Positions 44,402 through 52,846 of a stretch of 64,000 nt of DNA are shown in pieces (within the stretch, counting starts at the first letter, position 1; every line of letters begins with the position of its first letter). This stretch comes from Streptomyces sp. DG1A-41 (GTDB lineage: Bacteria > Actinomycetota > Actinomycetes > Streptomycetales > Streptomycetaceae). The DNA lies in the NCBI RefSeq assembly GCF_037055355.1, contig NZ_CP146350.1:744001-808000 (forward strand), written 5' to 3'. A program made the position numbers and the translations under genes. The notes under the pieces were generated by a model. It ran no database searches. It saw nothing but the letters and a program-made list of their open reading frames with translations, and was not told the origin of the DNA.

Positions 44402-45733
44402 ATGAAGACAAGAGCTCTCCCCGCCCTGGCGCTGATATGTGCCGCCGGCCTGGCCGCCACCGCGTGCAGCGACCCGACCGCCGGGGGCGCCGGTTCGGAC
44501 GGTTCGGGCGCCAAGCAGACGGCGGTGAACCCGACCGCCCGGCTGGACGGCGTGAAGCTGACCATGTGGACCGCGCAGAACACGGTGAACGCGCCCAAGC
44601 AGGTCATCGACGCCTTCGAGAAGGCCACCGGCGCCAAGGTCGACACCCAGGCGATCCCGGACCTCTACGAGCAGAACGTGCCGACGAAGCTGGCCTCAGG
44701 CGACCGCCCCGACCTGATGTTCTGGCAGCCGTCCATCTCCACGCTGCCGTTCGTCCAGCCGAAGCAGAACCTCCTCACCCTCGACGGGGAGCCCTGGGAG
44801 GCCAAGCTCGGCGGCACCGAGAAGTCGCTCGGCATGATCGACGGCAAGCGGTACGCGGCGATCGTCACCAGCCCCGCCATGCTCGGCGTCTACTACAACA
44901 AGGACGTCTTCAAGCAGGCCGGGCTGAGCGAGAAGGACTTCCCCCAGTCCTACGACGACCTGCTCGCCCTCGGCCACAAGGTCGTCGACAGGACCGACGC
45001 GGCCGCCTTCTACGAGGCCGGCGGCGACAAGTGGCCGCTCCAGTGGCAGATGCAGGTCCAGCTCACCGACCTCGACCGGCAGTGGTGGGCCGACCTGAAC
45101 GCCGGCAAGAAGAAGTGGACCGACCCGGTCGTCGTCGGCGCGATCAAGAAGTACAAGGAGAAGCTGCTCGACGCCGGACTCGCCCAGAAGAACTACCGGA
45201 CGGGCACCTTCACCGGGCAGGCCGACGCGCTGTGGAAGGGCGACGTCGGCATGGTCCTCAACGTCACTTCCTTCCAGAGCCAGTTGCAGGCCAAGTACTC
45301 CACCGCCGAGATCGACAAGAAGATCGGCTGGTTCCCGGTCGCCAACTCCTCGGCCACCGGCCTGTACTCCCCTGACCAGACCAACGGTGTCGTCGCCTTC
45401 AAGACCGGTGACGACAAGCGGCAGAACGCGGCCCGGCAGTTCCTCGCCTTCTGGCTCGGGCCCGACTACCCGGACTACATCAAGACGATGAAGATCCCGT
45501 CCGTGCAGCCCTCCGTGCCCACCCCCGACGGCCTGCCCGAGACGTCCAAGGCCCAGGTCGCCGCCCTGCCCAAGGCCATCGGCGTCTTCCAGGCCAAGGC
45601 GATCGTCGCCCCCGACACCCACCTGTACCTGGCCGACATGATCTTCGGCAAGAAGAGCCCGCAGCAGGTCGCGCAGGCGATCCAGGACCAGTTCGCGCAG
45701 GTGGCCAAGGCCCAGGGCGCACCCGGGTTCTGA
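44402..45733 (+). CDS. sugar ABC transporter solute-binding lipoprotein
   Basis: 443 aa with a lipobox LAATAC (Cys22). The mature protein follows the family-1 pattern: LTMWTAQNTVNAPKQVIDAFEKATGAKVDTQAI near the N-terminus, LASGDRPDLMFWQPS, and MLGVYYNKDVFKQAGLSEKDFPQSYDDLLALGHKV typical of MalE/MsmE-like proteins. It delivers a galactoside, by context, to the permease pair directly downstream (2-bp gap). ATG 44402 has a weak AAAGG site. Confidence 0.92.
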   Translation: MKTRALPALALICAAGLAATACSDPTAGGAGSDGSGAKQTAVNPTARLDGVKLTMWTAQNTVNAPKQVIDAFEKATGAKVDTQAIPDLYEQNVPTKLASGDRPDLMFWQPSISTLPFVQPKQNLLTLDGEPWEAKLGGTEKSLGMIDGKRYAAIVTSPAMLGVYYNKDVFKQAGLSEKDFPQSYDDLLALGHKVVDRTDAAAFYEAGGDKWPLQWQMQVQLTDLDRQWWADLNAGKKKWTDPVVVGAIKKYKEKLLDAGLAQKNYRTGTFTGQADALWKGDVGMVLNVTSFQSQLQAKYSTAEIDKKIGWFPVANSSATGLYSPDQTNGVVAFKTGDDKRQNAARQFLAFWLGPDYPDYIKTMKIPSVQPSVPTPDGLPETSKAQVAALPKAIGVFQAKAIVAPDTHLYLADMIFGKKSPQQVAQAIQDQFAQVAKAQGAPGF

Positions 45734-45735
45734 CC

Positions 45736-46659
45736 ATGGCGGACACGGTCGTACGTACGCGCAAGCAACCGGCCGCACCAGGCACACCGAAAGGCGTGGG
45801 GCGGCTCCCGCACGCCGCCGTGCACCACCCCTGGTGGTTCGCGCTCCCCGCGATCGTCGTCTTCGCGGGCTTCTTCCTGGTGCCCAACCTGCTGAACTTC
45901 TACTACCCGTTCACCAACTGGTCCTCGTACCACGCGGACATCGCCTTCACGGGCCTGGACAACTTCAGGACCATCGCCGAGGACGGCTCGCTGCTGCGGG
46001 CGATCCGTACGACCCTGGTGTACGCGCTGCTGGCGGCGCTGTTCCAGAACGGCTTCGGACTCGTGCTGGCGCTGCTGCTGGAGGACGACAGCCGCTTCAA
46101 CCGGTTCTTCCGTGCCGTCTTCTTCCTGCCGGTGCTGATCTCGGCGCTGGCCACCGGGTACGTCTTCCAGGCGTTGCTCGACCAGGACGGAGCCGTCAAC
46201 TCCGTTCTGGGCACGGACATCCCGTGGCTGGGCTCGACGACCTGGACGCTGGTGATCGTCACGCTCATCCACGGGTGGAAGTGGATGGGCCTGTCGATGC
46301 TGATCTATCTGGCCGGGCTCAAGGGCATCCCCGGCGAGATGCTGGAGGCCGCGAAGTGCGACGGGGCGGGGCCCTGGCGGACCTTCTGGTCGGTGCGCTG
46401 GCCGATGCTCGCGCCGGCCGTCACCTTCAACGTCACCACCGCGCTGATCGGTTCGATGAACACCTTCGACATCGTGCAGGCCACGACGGGCGGCGGCCCC
46501 GCGGCCTCCACGGAGGTCTTCAACATCTACATGTTCCGGATCTTCGGTCAGGGCCTGTACGCGCAGGCCTCCGCGATGAGCCTCGTCCTGTTCCTGGTGG
46601 TGGTCGCCGTGGCGATCCCGCTGGTCGTGGGGCTCCGGCGAAGGGAGCAGATGCTGTGA
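45736..46659 (+). CDS. sugar ABC transporter permease (MalF/MsmF type)
   Basis: 307 aa with six hydrophobic segments after a ~35-residue tail (HPWWFALPAIVVFAGFFLVPNLLNF begins the first). The EAA loop is EMLEAAKCDGAGPWRTFWSVRWPMLAPAV (about 203-231), and TTGGGPAASTEVFNIYMFRIF the late conserved block. It works with the next gene's product; their reading frames overlap by GTGA at 46656-46659. Confidence 0.93.
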   Translation: MADTVVRTRKQPAAPGTPKGVGRLPHAAVHHPWWFALPAIVVFAGFFLVPNLLNFYYPFTNWSSYHADIAFTGLDNFRTIAEDGSLLRAIRTTLVYALLAALFQNGFGLVLALLLEDDSRFNRFFRAVFFLPVLISALATGYVFQALLDQDGAVNSVLGTDIPWLGSTTWTLVIVTLIHGWKWMGLSMLIYLAGLKGIPGEMLEAAKCDGAGPWRTFWSVRWPMLAPAVTFNVTTALIGSMNTFDIVQATTGGGPAASTEVFNIYMFRIFGQGLYAQASAMSLVLFLVVVAVAIPLVVGLRRREQML

Positions 46660-47480
46660 CCGCGGTGTGGCGGTACGGCCGCCCTTCCCTCGTCGTCCTG
46701 CTCGCCGCGCTGGCCGTGGGCGTGCCGCTGTGGCTGGTCGCCGTCACCTCGGCCAAGCCGCAGGCGGAGGCGATCAAGCCGAACCTGGACCTGCCCCGGC
46801 AGTGGCAGCCCGCGAGCAACTACGCGGACGCCGTCAGCGAGGGCGAGATGCTGCGCGGTTTCCTCAACTCGCTGCTGGTCGTGGTGCCTTCGGTGGTCCT
46901 GGTGCTGATCCTGGGCGCGGGCGCCGCCTGGGTCTTCGCCCGCCGCAAGTCGAAGCTGGTCTCGGCGGCCTACGCGCTGTGCATCAGCGGACTGCTGCTG
47001 CCGCCCGCCGTCATCACCATCGTGATGGAACTGCGGCAACTGGGGATGGCCAACACCCGCCCCGGCATGATCGCCGTCTACACCGGGATGTACCTGTCGA
47101 CGTCGATCTTCTTCATGACTGGCTTCATCCGCGCCATCCCGATGGAGCTGGAGGAGGCGGCCCGGATCGACGGGGCGACGCCGGCGCGGATCTTCTGGCG
47201 GATCGTCCTGCCGCTGCTCCGGCCGGTGATCGCCACCGCGACGATCATGGTGATGCTCTACGCCTGGAGTGACATCTTCTACGCGTTCTTCGTCCTCGGC
47301 GGCGGAGACCGGGCGACCCTGCCGCTCAACCTCTACCAGGTCGCCAGCGCCCAGCTCTACCTCAACAACTGGCATCTCGTCTTCGCGTACGTCGTGGTGA
47401 TGAGTTTGCCCATGGTCGCCGTGTTCCTCGTCGGCCAGCGAAAGATCGTGTCCGGAATCACCAGTGGAGCCGTGAAGTGA
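46656..47480 (+). CDS. sugar ABC transporter permease (MalG/MsmG type)
   Basis: 274 aa from GTG 46656, overlapping the upstream stop. Six hydrophobic segments and the EAA loop MELEEAARIDGATPARIFWRIVLPLLRPV (about 163-191). The end QRKIVSGITSGAVK is typical of MalG-type subunits. The secreted glycosidase gene starts 16 bp after its stop, so import and extracellular cleavage are co-expressed. Confidence 0.93.
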   Translation: MTAVWRYGRPSLVVLLAALAVGVPLWLVAVTSAKPQAEAIKPNLDLPRQWQPASNYADAVSEGEMLRGFLNSLLVVVPSVVLVLILGAGAAWVFARRKSKLVSAAYALCISGLLLPPAVITIVMELRQLGMANTRPGMIAVYTGMYLSTSIFFMTGFIRAIPMELEEAARIDGATPARIFWRIVLPLLRPVIATATIMVMLYAWSDIFYAFFVLGGGDRATLPLNLYQVASAQLYLNNWHLVFAYVVVMSLPMVAVFLVGQRKIVSGITSGAVK

Positions 47481-47496
47481 CTGGAGGTCCAGCAGC

Positions 47497-50034
47497 GTGA
47501 TCACCCCCACCCGTACGAGATCTCGTACGAGAACCGTCTTGATAGCCGCCGTACTCGGAGCAACCGCCATGGCAGGCACTCTTCCCGCGGCCGGGCCCGC
47601 CGCCGCGGCCGATCCACAGCGCCTCACTGTCGACCTCAAAGCCTCCGAGGGCCCGGTGATGCTCGGCGCCAACGGCTCGCTGTACGGGCTGAGCGACGAC
47701 GGGGTGCCCAGCGATGCCGCGATGGCGCCCCTGAAGATCACGAGCATCTCGCAGAAGCCGGAGGGCGGCGCCCAGCACCCCAACGGTGACGCGCTCACGG
47801 TCTCCAAGTCGTTCTTCCGCAACGGCGGCGGCGAGATCAACGTGATGATGCAGGACATCTACGCCAAGTGGCCGTACGAGGACCTCGGCATCGACGACTA
47901 CCTCCCCAAGGTCGACAAGATCGTCAAGGAGGTCTCGGCCGACCCGAACAGCGACCGCTTCGTCTACATCCCGTTCAACGAGCCCGACCAGATCTGGTAC
48001 AAGCTGGACGTCGCGGACCAGGCGCAGTACGAGAAGAACCGCGACCGGTTCTTCAAGGACTGGAAAACGGTGTACCACCGCATCCGCGCGATCGACCCGG
48101 ACGCACGGATCGCCGGTCCCAACGAAGCCGCGTACCACACCCGCCTGTTGAAGGACTTCCTCGCCTTCGCCAAGCGGGAGAACGTGCTCCCCCAGGTGAT
48201 GACCTGGCACGAGCTGGGCTCCGGCTCGCTGCGCGACTTCCAGGCGCACTACGACGACTACCGCAAGCTGGAGCGCGAGGCGGGCATCGCCCCGCTGAAG
48301 ATCAACATCGACGAGTACGCCAACCGCCGCGACCTGTCCGTGCCCGGGCAGCTCGTGCAGTGGGTCTCGATGTTCGAGCGCAACAAGGTGTACGCCAACA
48401 TGGCCTACTGGGACGCGGCCGGCAACCTCAGCGGCCACGTCGTGCGCTCGAACATCCCCAACGGCGGCTGGTGGCTCTTCCGCTGGTACGCGGGCATGAC
48501 CGGGAACACCGTGAAGGTGACGCCGCCGCAGCCCAACACCATCGACACCCTCCAGGGCCTGGCCTCCCTCGACACCTCCCGCCGCCAGGCGCAGGTCCTG
48601 CTCGGCGGCTCCGCGGGTGACTCGGACGTCGTCGTGCGTCACGTCCCCCGGTCGGTGTTCGGACGTACGGTCACCGCGACCGTCGCCGAGGCCGCCTGGT
48701 CCGGATACGAGGGGCAGCACGCGGCGCCGCGGGTGCTCGCGCGCACCAAGGTGAAGGTCGCGGAGGACGGTTCGGTGACCGTCCCGCTGCGCGGCCTGCA
48801 CAAGATGTCGGCGTACCGGGTCGTCCTCACCCCCGGCGGCTCCGGCACCCCGTCCGCCGCCTCCGTCCCGTGGTCGGCGTCGTACGAGGCCGAGGACGCG
48901 GCCATCACCGACGGCAAGGTCTACACGCAGGGCACGGTCCAGAACGCCAACGGCTACGCGGCCTCCGGCACCAAGGACGTCGGCTCGCTCAACCAGCCCG
49001 GCAGCAAGGTCGCCTTCTCGGTGACGGTCCCGAAGGACGGCACGTACGACCTGGCGATCCTCTACGGCAACCAGTCCGGCGGCCCCGCCACGCAGAAACT
49101 GTCGGTCGACGGCGGCGCCCCGGTGACGGTCTCCTACCCCTCCACGGAGAACTGGACGTACCGCGCCAAGAAGGACGTCAGTGTCCAACTGAAGGCGGGC
49201 ACACACCAGTTGACCCTGTCCAAGGGCGACGCCGAGGTCACCCTGGACCGGATCGACCTGACCACGTGGACGGGCGTGCCCTCCGCCTCCTACGAGGCCA
49301 CGCTGGCGGACATCAGCGGCAAGCCGTCGTACGACTACACCTCGTCGGCCGGCGTGGGCACGGGCTCCCTGGTCCTGCGCTCCGGTGACAAGGCGGTGTT
49401 CGACGTCTACGCCCCGCGCGACGGCTACTACACGGTGGTGCCGCGGACTTCGGCGGCCGTGAAGCTCTCGCTGCACGGGGAGACGGTCACGGCCGCGCCC
49501 GGCCGCCCGCTGCGGCTCTACCTGGTCGCGGGCAACAACCGGATCGCTATGACGTCGGGCCACTCCGCCGTCCGCTCCCTCGACGTCTCCGGCGACGGCT
49601 CGGCCGCCGGCACCCTCTCCTATGAAGGCGCCTCGGCCACGCTCGCCGGCGGGGCCAAGCTCGTCGAATCCCCGCACGCGTCCGCCGGTTCGTACATCGG
49701 CTGGCTCGGCAACAGCCCCTCCAGCACCGCCGAGTTCACGGTGGACGCACCCCGGTCCGGCCGCTATCTGCTGGTCGTCCACTACGCGCACAACGACCGC
49801 CGGGACAACGGCCACGCCTACAACACGGACATCATGTCCCGTACGGCGGACATCACGGCCGGGACCGCGGACCCGGTGAAGGTCACCTTCAAGAACACCT
49901 GGAGCTGGGACGACTACTGGACCGTCGGCGTCCCGGTCGACCTGGCGAAGGGCGCGAACAAGGTGACGTTCGGCAACGCGAGCGCCTGGGCGCCGAACAT
50001 CGACCGGATCGAGCTGGGCCGGGTCGTGGGCTGA
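47497..50034 (+). CDS. secreted clan-A-like glycoside hydrolase with C-terminal carbohydrate-binding modules
   Basis: 845 aa. A signal peptide (cleavage near AAAADP, residue ~40) precedes a TIM-barrel-like domain to ~350: VYIPFNEPDQIW carries the NEP acid/base motif, MTWHELGSGSL a conserved His strand, and KINIDEYANRR the probable nucleophile Glu in 'xDEY'. These order like GH39/GH30-type clan-A retaining enzymes, but the family is not certain. A beta domain (to ~450) is followed by CBM35/CBM6-like modules: WSASYEAEDAAITDGKVYTQGTV (about 463-590), a middle module, and a third ending WAPNIDRIELGRVVG. It is the last gene of the galactoside operon, so a galactan- or galactomannan-type substrate is plausible. 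The start GTG/ATG choice is ATC-preceded GTG 47497 after TGGAGG. Confidence 0.8.
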   Translation: MITPTRTRSRTRTVLIAAVLGATAMAGTLPAAGPAAAADPQRLTVDLKASEGPVMLGANGSLYGLSDDGVPSDAAMAPLKITSISQKPEGGAQHPNGDALTVSKSFFRNGGGEINVMMQDIYAKWPYEDLGIDDYLPKVDKIVKEVSADPNSDRFVYIPFNEPDQIWYKLDVADQAQYEKNRDRFFKDWKTVYHRIRAIDPDARIAGPNEAAYHTRLLKDFLAFAKRENVLPQVMTWHELGSGSLRDFQAHYDDYRKLEREAGIAPLKINIDEYANRRDLSVPGQLVQWVSMFERNKVYANMAYWDAAGNLSGHVVRSNIPNGGWWLFRWYAGMTGNTVKVTPPQPNTIDTLQGLASLDTSRRQAQVLLGGSAGDSDVVVRHVPRSVFGRTVTATVAEAAWSGYEGQHAAPRVLARTKVKVAEDGSVTVPLRGLHKMSAYRVVLTPGGSGTPSAASVPWSASYEAEDAAITDGKVYTQGTVQNANGYAASGTKDVGSLNQPGSKVAFSVTVPKDGTYDLAILYGNQSGGPATQKLSVDGGAPVTVSYPSTENWTYRAKKDVSVQLKAGTHQLTLSKGDAEVTLDRIDLTTWTGVPSASYEATLADISGKPSYDYTSSAGVGTGSLVLRSGDKAVFDVYAPRDGYYTVVPRTSAAVKLSLHGETVTAAPGRPLRLYLVAGNNRIAMTSGHSAVRSLDVSGDGSAAGTLSYEGASATLAGGAKLVESPHASAGSYIGWLGNSPSSTAEFTVDAPRSGRYLLVVHYAHNDRRDNGHAYNTDIMSRTADITAGTADPVKVTFKNTWSWDDYWTVGVPVDLAKGANKVTFGNASAWAPNIDRIELGRVVG

Positions 50035-50052
50035 ATCTCGCGGTGACGGGGT

Positions 50053-50089
50053 CGGTTGCGGAGGAGGGATCTGCTCTCCTCCGCAACCG
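50053..50089 (+). terminator. hairpin terminator after the galactoside operon
   Basis: A 14-bp stem: CGGTTGCGGAGGAG (50053-50066) pairs with CTCCTCCGCAACCG (50076-50089) across a 9-nt loop, 18 bp past the glycosidase stop. Confidence 0.88.
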
Positions 50090-50117
50090 GCGTGCAAGAT
50101 CTCTTCCGGCGTCCCCC

Positions 50118-50140
50118 TATACTTCTACATGCTTGTAGAA
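50118..50140 (+). promoter_or_regulatory. -10-like TATACT with BlaI-type operator before spo0M
   Basis: TATACT (50118-50123) runs into the perfect inverted repeat TTCTACA-TGCT-TGTAGAA (50123-50140). The TACA/TGTA half-sites are the signature of BlaI/MecI-family operators, and the arrangement TCTACA-N4-TGTAGA is repeated exactly in front of the blaI gene at 52781. Position just downstream of the -10 fits repression. Confidence 0.72.
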
Positions 50141-50174
50141 CGTCAGCACACGCATGTGAGGAGTGGACGCCACC

Positions 50175-51179
50175 ATGGTGTTCAAACGACTGCTCGGCGC
50201 GCTCGGCGTGGGCGGCCCCACGGTCGACACGGTCCTCGACCCGGCTCCCGTCCGGCCCGGCGGCACGCTCACCGGTGAGGTCCGACTGGCCGGCGGCAAA
50301 GCCGACTTCGACATCGAACACATCACCCTGGAGCTGGTGGCCCGGGTCGAGGCCGAACACGAGGGCGGCGAGAGCGAGGGCGTCGTCGCCTTCGGCCGCT
50401 TCACCGTCGGCGGCGGCTTCCGGCTCGCCGAGGGCGAACAGCGCGTCGTGCCGTTCAGCGTGACCCTGCCGTGGGAGACGCCGGTCACCGAACTGCACGG
50501 CCAGAGCCTGGGCGTCGTCCTGGGCGTGCGCACCGAGTTGTCGGTGGCAGGCGCGAAGGACAAGGGCGACCTGGACCAGCTGAACGTCGCACCGCTGCCC
50601 GTGCAGGAGGCCGTCCTCGAAGCCCTCGGCGGGCTCGGGTTCGGCTTCAGGACGGCCGACCTCGAGTACGGGCGCATCGGCGGCACCGGCCAGCAACTGC
50701 CCTTCTACCAGGAGATCGAGCTCGTCCCGTCACCCCACTACGCACACCGGGTCAACGAGATCGAGCTGACGTTCCTGGCGGGCCCGGGCGGTATGGAGGT
50801 CGTGCTGGAGGCCGACAAGCGCGGCGGCTTCCTGTCGCCCGGCGGCCACGACGCGCTGACCCGCTTCACCGTCTCTTACGAGGGGGTGGAGCACCAGGAC
50901 TGGCCCGCGATCGTCGACGGCTGGATCCGGCAACTGGTCGAGCACCGGGCGTCGTACGGCTCCCCTGCCGCGTTCGGCATGGGCGGCCACGGCCACGACG
51001 GCCACGACGGCCACGGCGGGCACCACCATGACGGCCGCCGCTCGGGCCCCGGCATGGGAACCGCCGTAGCGGCGGGCGCGGCCGGGCTCGCGGCCGGGGT
51101 CGTCGGCGGCATGGTCGCGGACGAAGTGGTCGACGAGGTCGGGGACTTCTTCGAGGGCGAGGAGGCAGAGGAGGGCTGA
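50175..51179 (+). CDS. Spo0M-like sporulation-control protein
   Basis: 334 aa from ATG 50175 with GAGGAG 12 nt upstream. The arrestin-like Spo0M fold is indicated by MVFKRLLGALGVGGPTVDTVLDPAPVRPGGTLTGEVRLAGG and the VPFSVTLPWETPVTELHG block (about 98-115), then LPFYQEIELVPSP. The last 70 residues depart from the core: a His/Gly/Asp-rich stretch (GMGGHGHDGHDGHGGHHHDG, about 273-292) that could bind metal, and an Ala/Gly/Val hydrophobic segment ending in an acidic tail. Spo0M proteins affect cytoskeleton and development. The BlaI-type operator upstream suggests unusual stress control. Confidence 0.85.
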   Translation: MVFKRLLGALGVGGPTVDTVLDPAPVRPGGTLTGEVRLAGGKADFDIEHITLELVARVEAEHEGGESEGVVAFGRFTVGGGFRLAEGEQRVVPFSVTLPWETPVTELHGQSLGVVLGVRTELSVAGAKDKGDLDQLNVAPLPVQEAVLEALGGLGFGFRTADLEYGRIGGTGQQLPFYQEIELVPSPHYAHRVNEIELTFLAGPGGMEVVLEADKRGGFLSPGGHDALTRFTVSYEGVEHQDWPAIVDGWIRQLVEHRASYGSPAAFGMGGHGHDGHDGHGGHHHDGRRSGPGMGTAVAAGAAGLAAGVVGGMVADEVVDEVGDFFEGEEAEEG

Positions 51180-51190
51180 GGCCCCGCCCC

Positions 51191-52312
51191 TCAAAGAGGT
51201 GTGGCGGCGTGCAGGATGAGCACCATCGTGACGGCGGAGTTCGCGGAGGACATCGCCGACACGGCCGTTCCGGCAGCCGCGCCCCACGCCGCCAGTCCGA
51301 CCGACGTGAACACCGGGGGCCAGGTGCGTACGGCGGGTGGCGGGCCGAGCAGGGCCGCCACCCGGCGCGGCACCGGGCCCGGAGCGGCGAGTCCCGCGAG
51401 TGTGGGCGCCGGGGTGCCCCGGGAGACGAGGGCGGCCGTGCCGATGGCACGCGCCACCGTGCGGCGGCTGCCGATCGCCCGGGCGGCCTCCTCGTCCGCC
51501 CACCGCTCGGCCGTGTAGGCCACGGCCGTGCGCAGCGGCCGCAGAAACGGGTTGGCCCGGGCCGCGAGCTGCACCGCGAGCAGGAAGCGGTCGTGCCGGG
51601 CGGCGAGATGCGCCCGCTCGTGGGCGAACAGGGCCCGGCGCTCGGCCGGCCGGAGCCGGTCCAGCAGGGCCGTGGTCACCACGACACGCCCCCCGCGCCG
51701 ACCACGGACACGGTGCCCGCCGCTGCCGCGCCGAACAGCACCGCCCGCTCGACCGTCACGCTGAGCATCGCCGCGCGGAGCGCCACCACCCGGGCGACCG
51801 CGACCCGGAACACCACCATCCTGGCGACCGCCACGCAGAACACGACCGCCCCAACGGCCGGCGCCCAGGGCACCACCACCCCGGCGACCACCGGGCAGCG
51901 CATACGCGTACGGAACGCCGTCCGGCAGTACGGCCACCTCCGTGTCCGGCAGCCCGGACAGCGCGCGGTGGGCCCGGCGGCGTACCCGGGCATGCCGCCA
52001 CAGCGTGCGGGCGCAGGCGACGACCACCGCGCACAGCGCGGGAATCGCGGCCTTGCCGACGACCTCGTCGAACGGCACCGCCGCCCGGACCTCGGGGTCC
52101 GACCAGCCGTCGGGCAGCGGGTTGCCGGGCAGTTGGGCGGTGCCGACCACCATGACCAGTCCCAGGCACACCGTGCTGCACAGCGCCAGCACGGCGGCCA
52201 TAGCGGTCAGTAACCGGGTCGCGGTGCGCGGGTGCAGATGCTGTTCGGCCAAGCGTGCGACCGGCCAGGCCGTGAGCGGGAGAACCAGTGGCAGAAAGAC
52301 GAAGACCCCCAT
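51191..52312 (-). CDS. BlaR1-like M56 metallopeptidase, with an odd internal segment
   Basis: 373 aa. Hydrophobic segments near 3-20, 32-58 and 88-102 surround a cytosolic loop, then the zinc motif HERAH (His231-Glu232, His235) and a C-terminal hydrophobic segment. The 6-bp gap to the blaI gene upstream marks a BlaI-BlaR1 pair: the peptidase senses a cell-wall signal and cleaves the repressor. Residues ~143-207, between YALPGG and RVVVTTALLD, are a Gly/Arg-rich stretch unlike the family. In that stretch third codon positions are rich in T, while the next frame is hydrophobic and G/C-biased, which suggests two compensating frameshifts or a sequence insertion. Activity may be impaired. Confidence 0.75.
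   Translation of the reverse strand: MGVFVFLPLVLPLTAWPVARLAEQHLHPRTATRLLTAMAAVLALCSTVCLGLVMVVGTAQLPGNPLPDGWSDPEVRAAVPFDEVVGKAAIPALCAVVVACARTLWRHARVRRRAHRALSGLPDTEVAVLPDGVPYAYALPGGRRGGGALGAGRWGGRVLRGGRQDGGVPGRGRPGGGAPRGDAQRDGRAGGAVRRGSGGHRVRGRRGGRVVVTTALLDRLRPAERRALFAHERAHLAARHDRFLLAVQLAARANPFLRPLRTAVAYTAERWADEEAARAIGSRRTVARAIGTAALVSRGTPAPTLAGLAAPGPVPRRVAALLGPPPAVRTWPPVFTSVGLAAWGAAAGTAVSAMSSANSAVTMVLILHAATPL
51692..51886 (-). repeat. frame-displaced segment with ~30-bp imperfect repeats in the M56 gene
   Basis: Within the M56 gene, about 195 bp read as Gly/Arg in the gene's frame but as a hydrophobic Val/Ala-rich chain in the neighbouring minus frame (VVFCVAVARMV, VFRVAVARVV, ALRAAMLSVT, ten residues per step). 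The 30-bp units diverge progressively. Codon bias favours the hydrophobic frame as ancestral. Confidence 0.6.
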
Positions 52313-52318
52313 GAGGCT

Positions 52319-52705
52319 TCAGCCTTCCCCCTCGCCGTGGGCCTGATCCAGCAGGTCACGCAGCAGCCGTTCGTCGTCCGGGTCGAGGCCGGTGAGGAAG
52401 CTGGCCAGGACGGCCTCGCGGTCACTCTCGGCGTCCAGCACCTTGCGCATCTTCCGGGCGGCCAAGCCCGCTTGGTCCGAGGCGGGTGTCCAGGCGAAGG
52501 ACCGTCCCACCCGCTCCCGGGTGACCGCGCCCTTGCCCAGCAGCCGGGTCAGGATCGTGATCACCGTCGTGTACGCGAGGTCACCGCCGAGGCGTTCCTG
52601 CACCCAGCCGGCCGTCGCCGGGCCGTCCGCCTCCCGCAGTGCCGACAGCACCAGCGCCTCCAGCTCGCCCTGCCCCCGCCGGGGACGCTGTCGGGGATCC
52701 GTCAC
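52319..52705 (-). CDS. BlaI/MecI-family repressor
   Basis: 128 aa from GTG 52705 (GGGAGG site). The winged helix is GELEALVLSALREADGPATAGWVQERLGGDLAYTTVITILTRLLGKGAVTRERVGRSFAWTP, a clear Penicillinase-R/BlaI domain, followed by the dimer-forming helix AARKMRKVLDAESDREAVLASFLTGLDPDD. In the family the repressor is removed by proteolysis triggered by its M56 partner, encoded 6 bp downstream. Two matching palindromes, in front of this gene and of spo0M, are the likely targets. There is no beta-lactamase gene nearby, so the signal may be a different envelope stress. Confidence 0.92.
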   Translation of the reverse strand: MTDPRQRPRRGQGELEALVLSALREADGPATAGWVQERLGGDLAYTTVITILTRLLGKGAVTRERVGRSFAWTPASDQAGLAARKMRKVLDAESDREAVLASFLTGLDPDDERLLRDLLDQAHGEGEG

Positions 52706-52780
52706 CGCCCTGCCTCCCTTCGCCGCCCTGCCTTGCCCGTGCGGACATCGTATAGATCCGCGGGACCGACCCCTTCTACT

Positions 52781-52801
52781 TCTACAGTGCTGTAGATTTT
52801 A
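52781..52801. promoter_or_regulatory. BlaI-type operator between blaI and the divergent membrane-protein gene
   Basis: The palindrome TCTACA-GTGC-TGTAGA (52781-52796) has the same arms and spacer length as the site before spo0M. On the minus strand TAAAAT (52796-52801), 17 bp from TGTCGG, is a fitting blaI -10 that abuts it, so autorepression is likely; the divergent gene at 52847 may share the site. Confidence 0.78.
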
Positions 52802-52846
52802 AGGCGGTGTACCGACATCCGACACAGCAATCGACAAGGAGACCAT

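Noticed and set aside
50163..50177. GTG 50163 as start of the Spo0M-like gene
   Set aside because: It overlaps the GAGGAG ribosome site; ATG 50175 starts directly with the family's MVFKRLLG.
51209..52213. Plus-strand frame opposite the M56 gene, with Thr/Asn/Ala-rich repeats
   Set aside because: No ribosome site or domain; it is the complement of the repetitive segment in the M56 gene.
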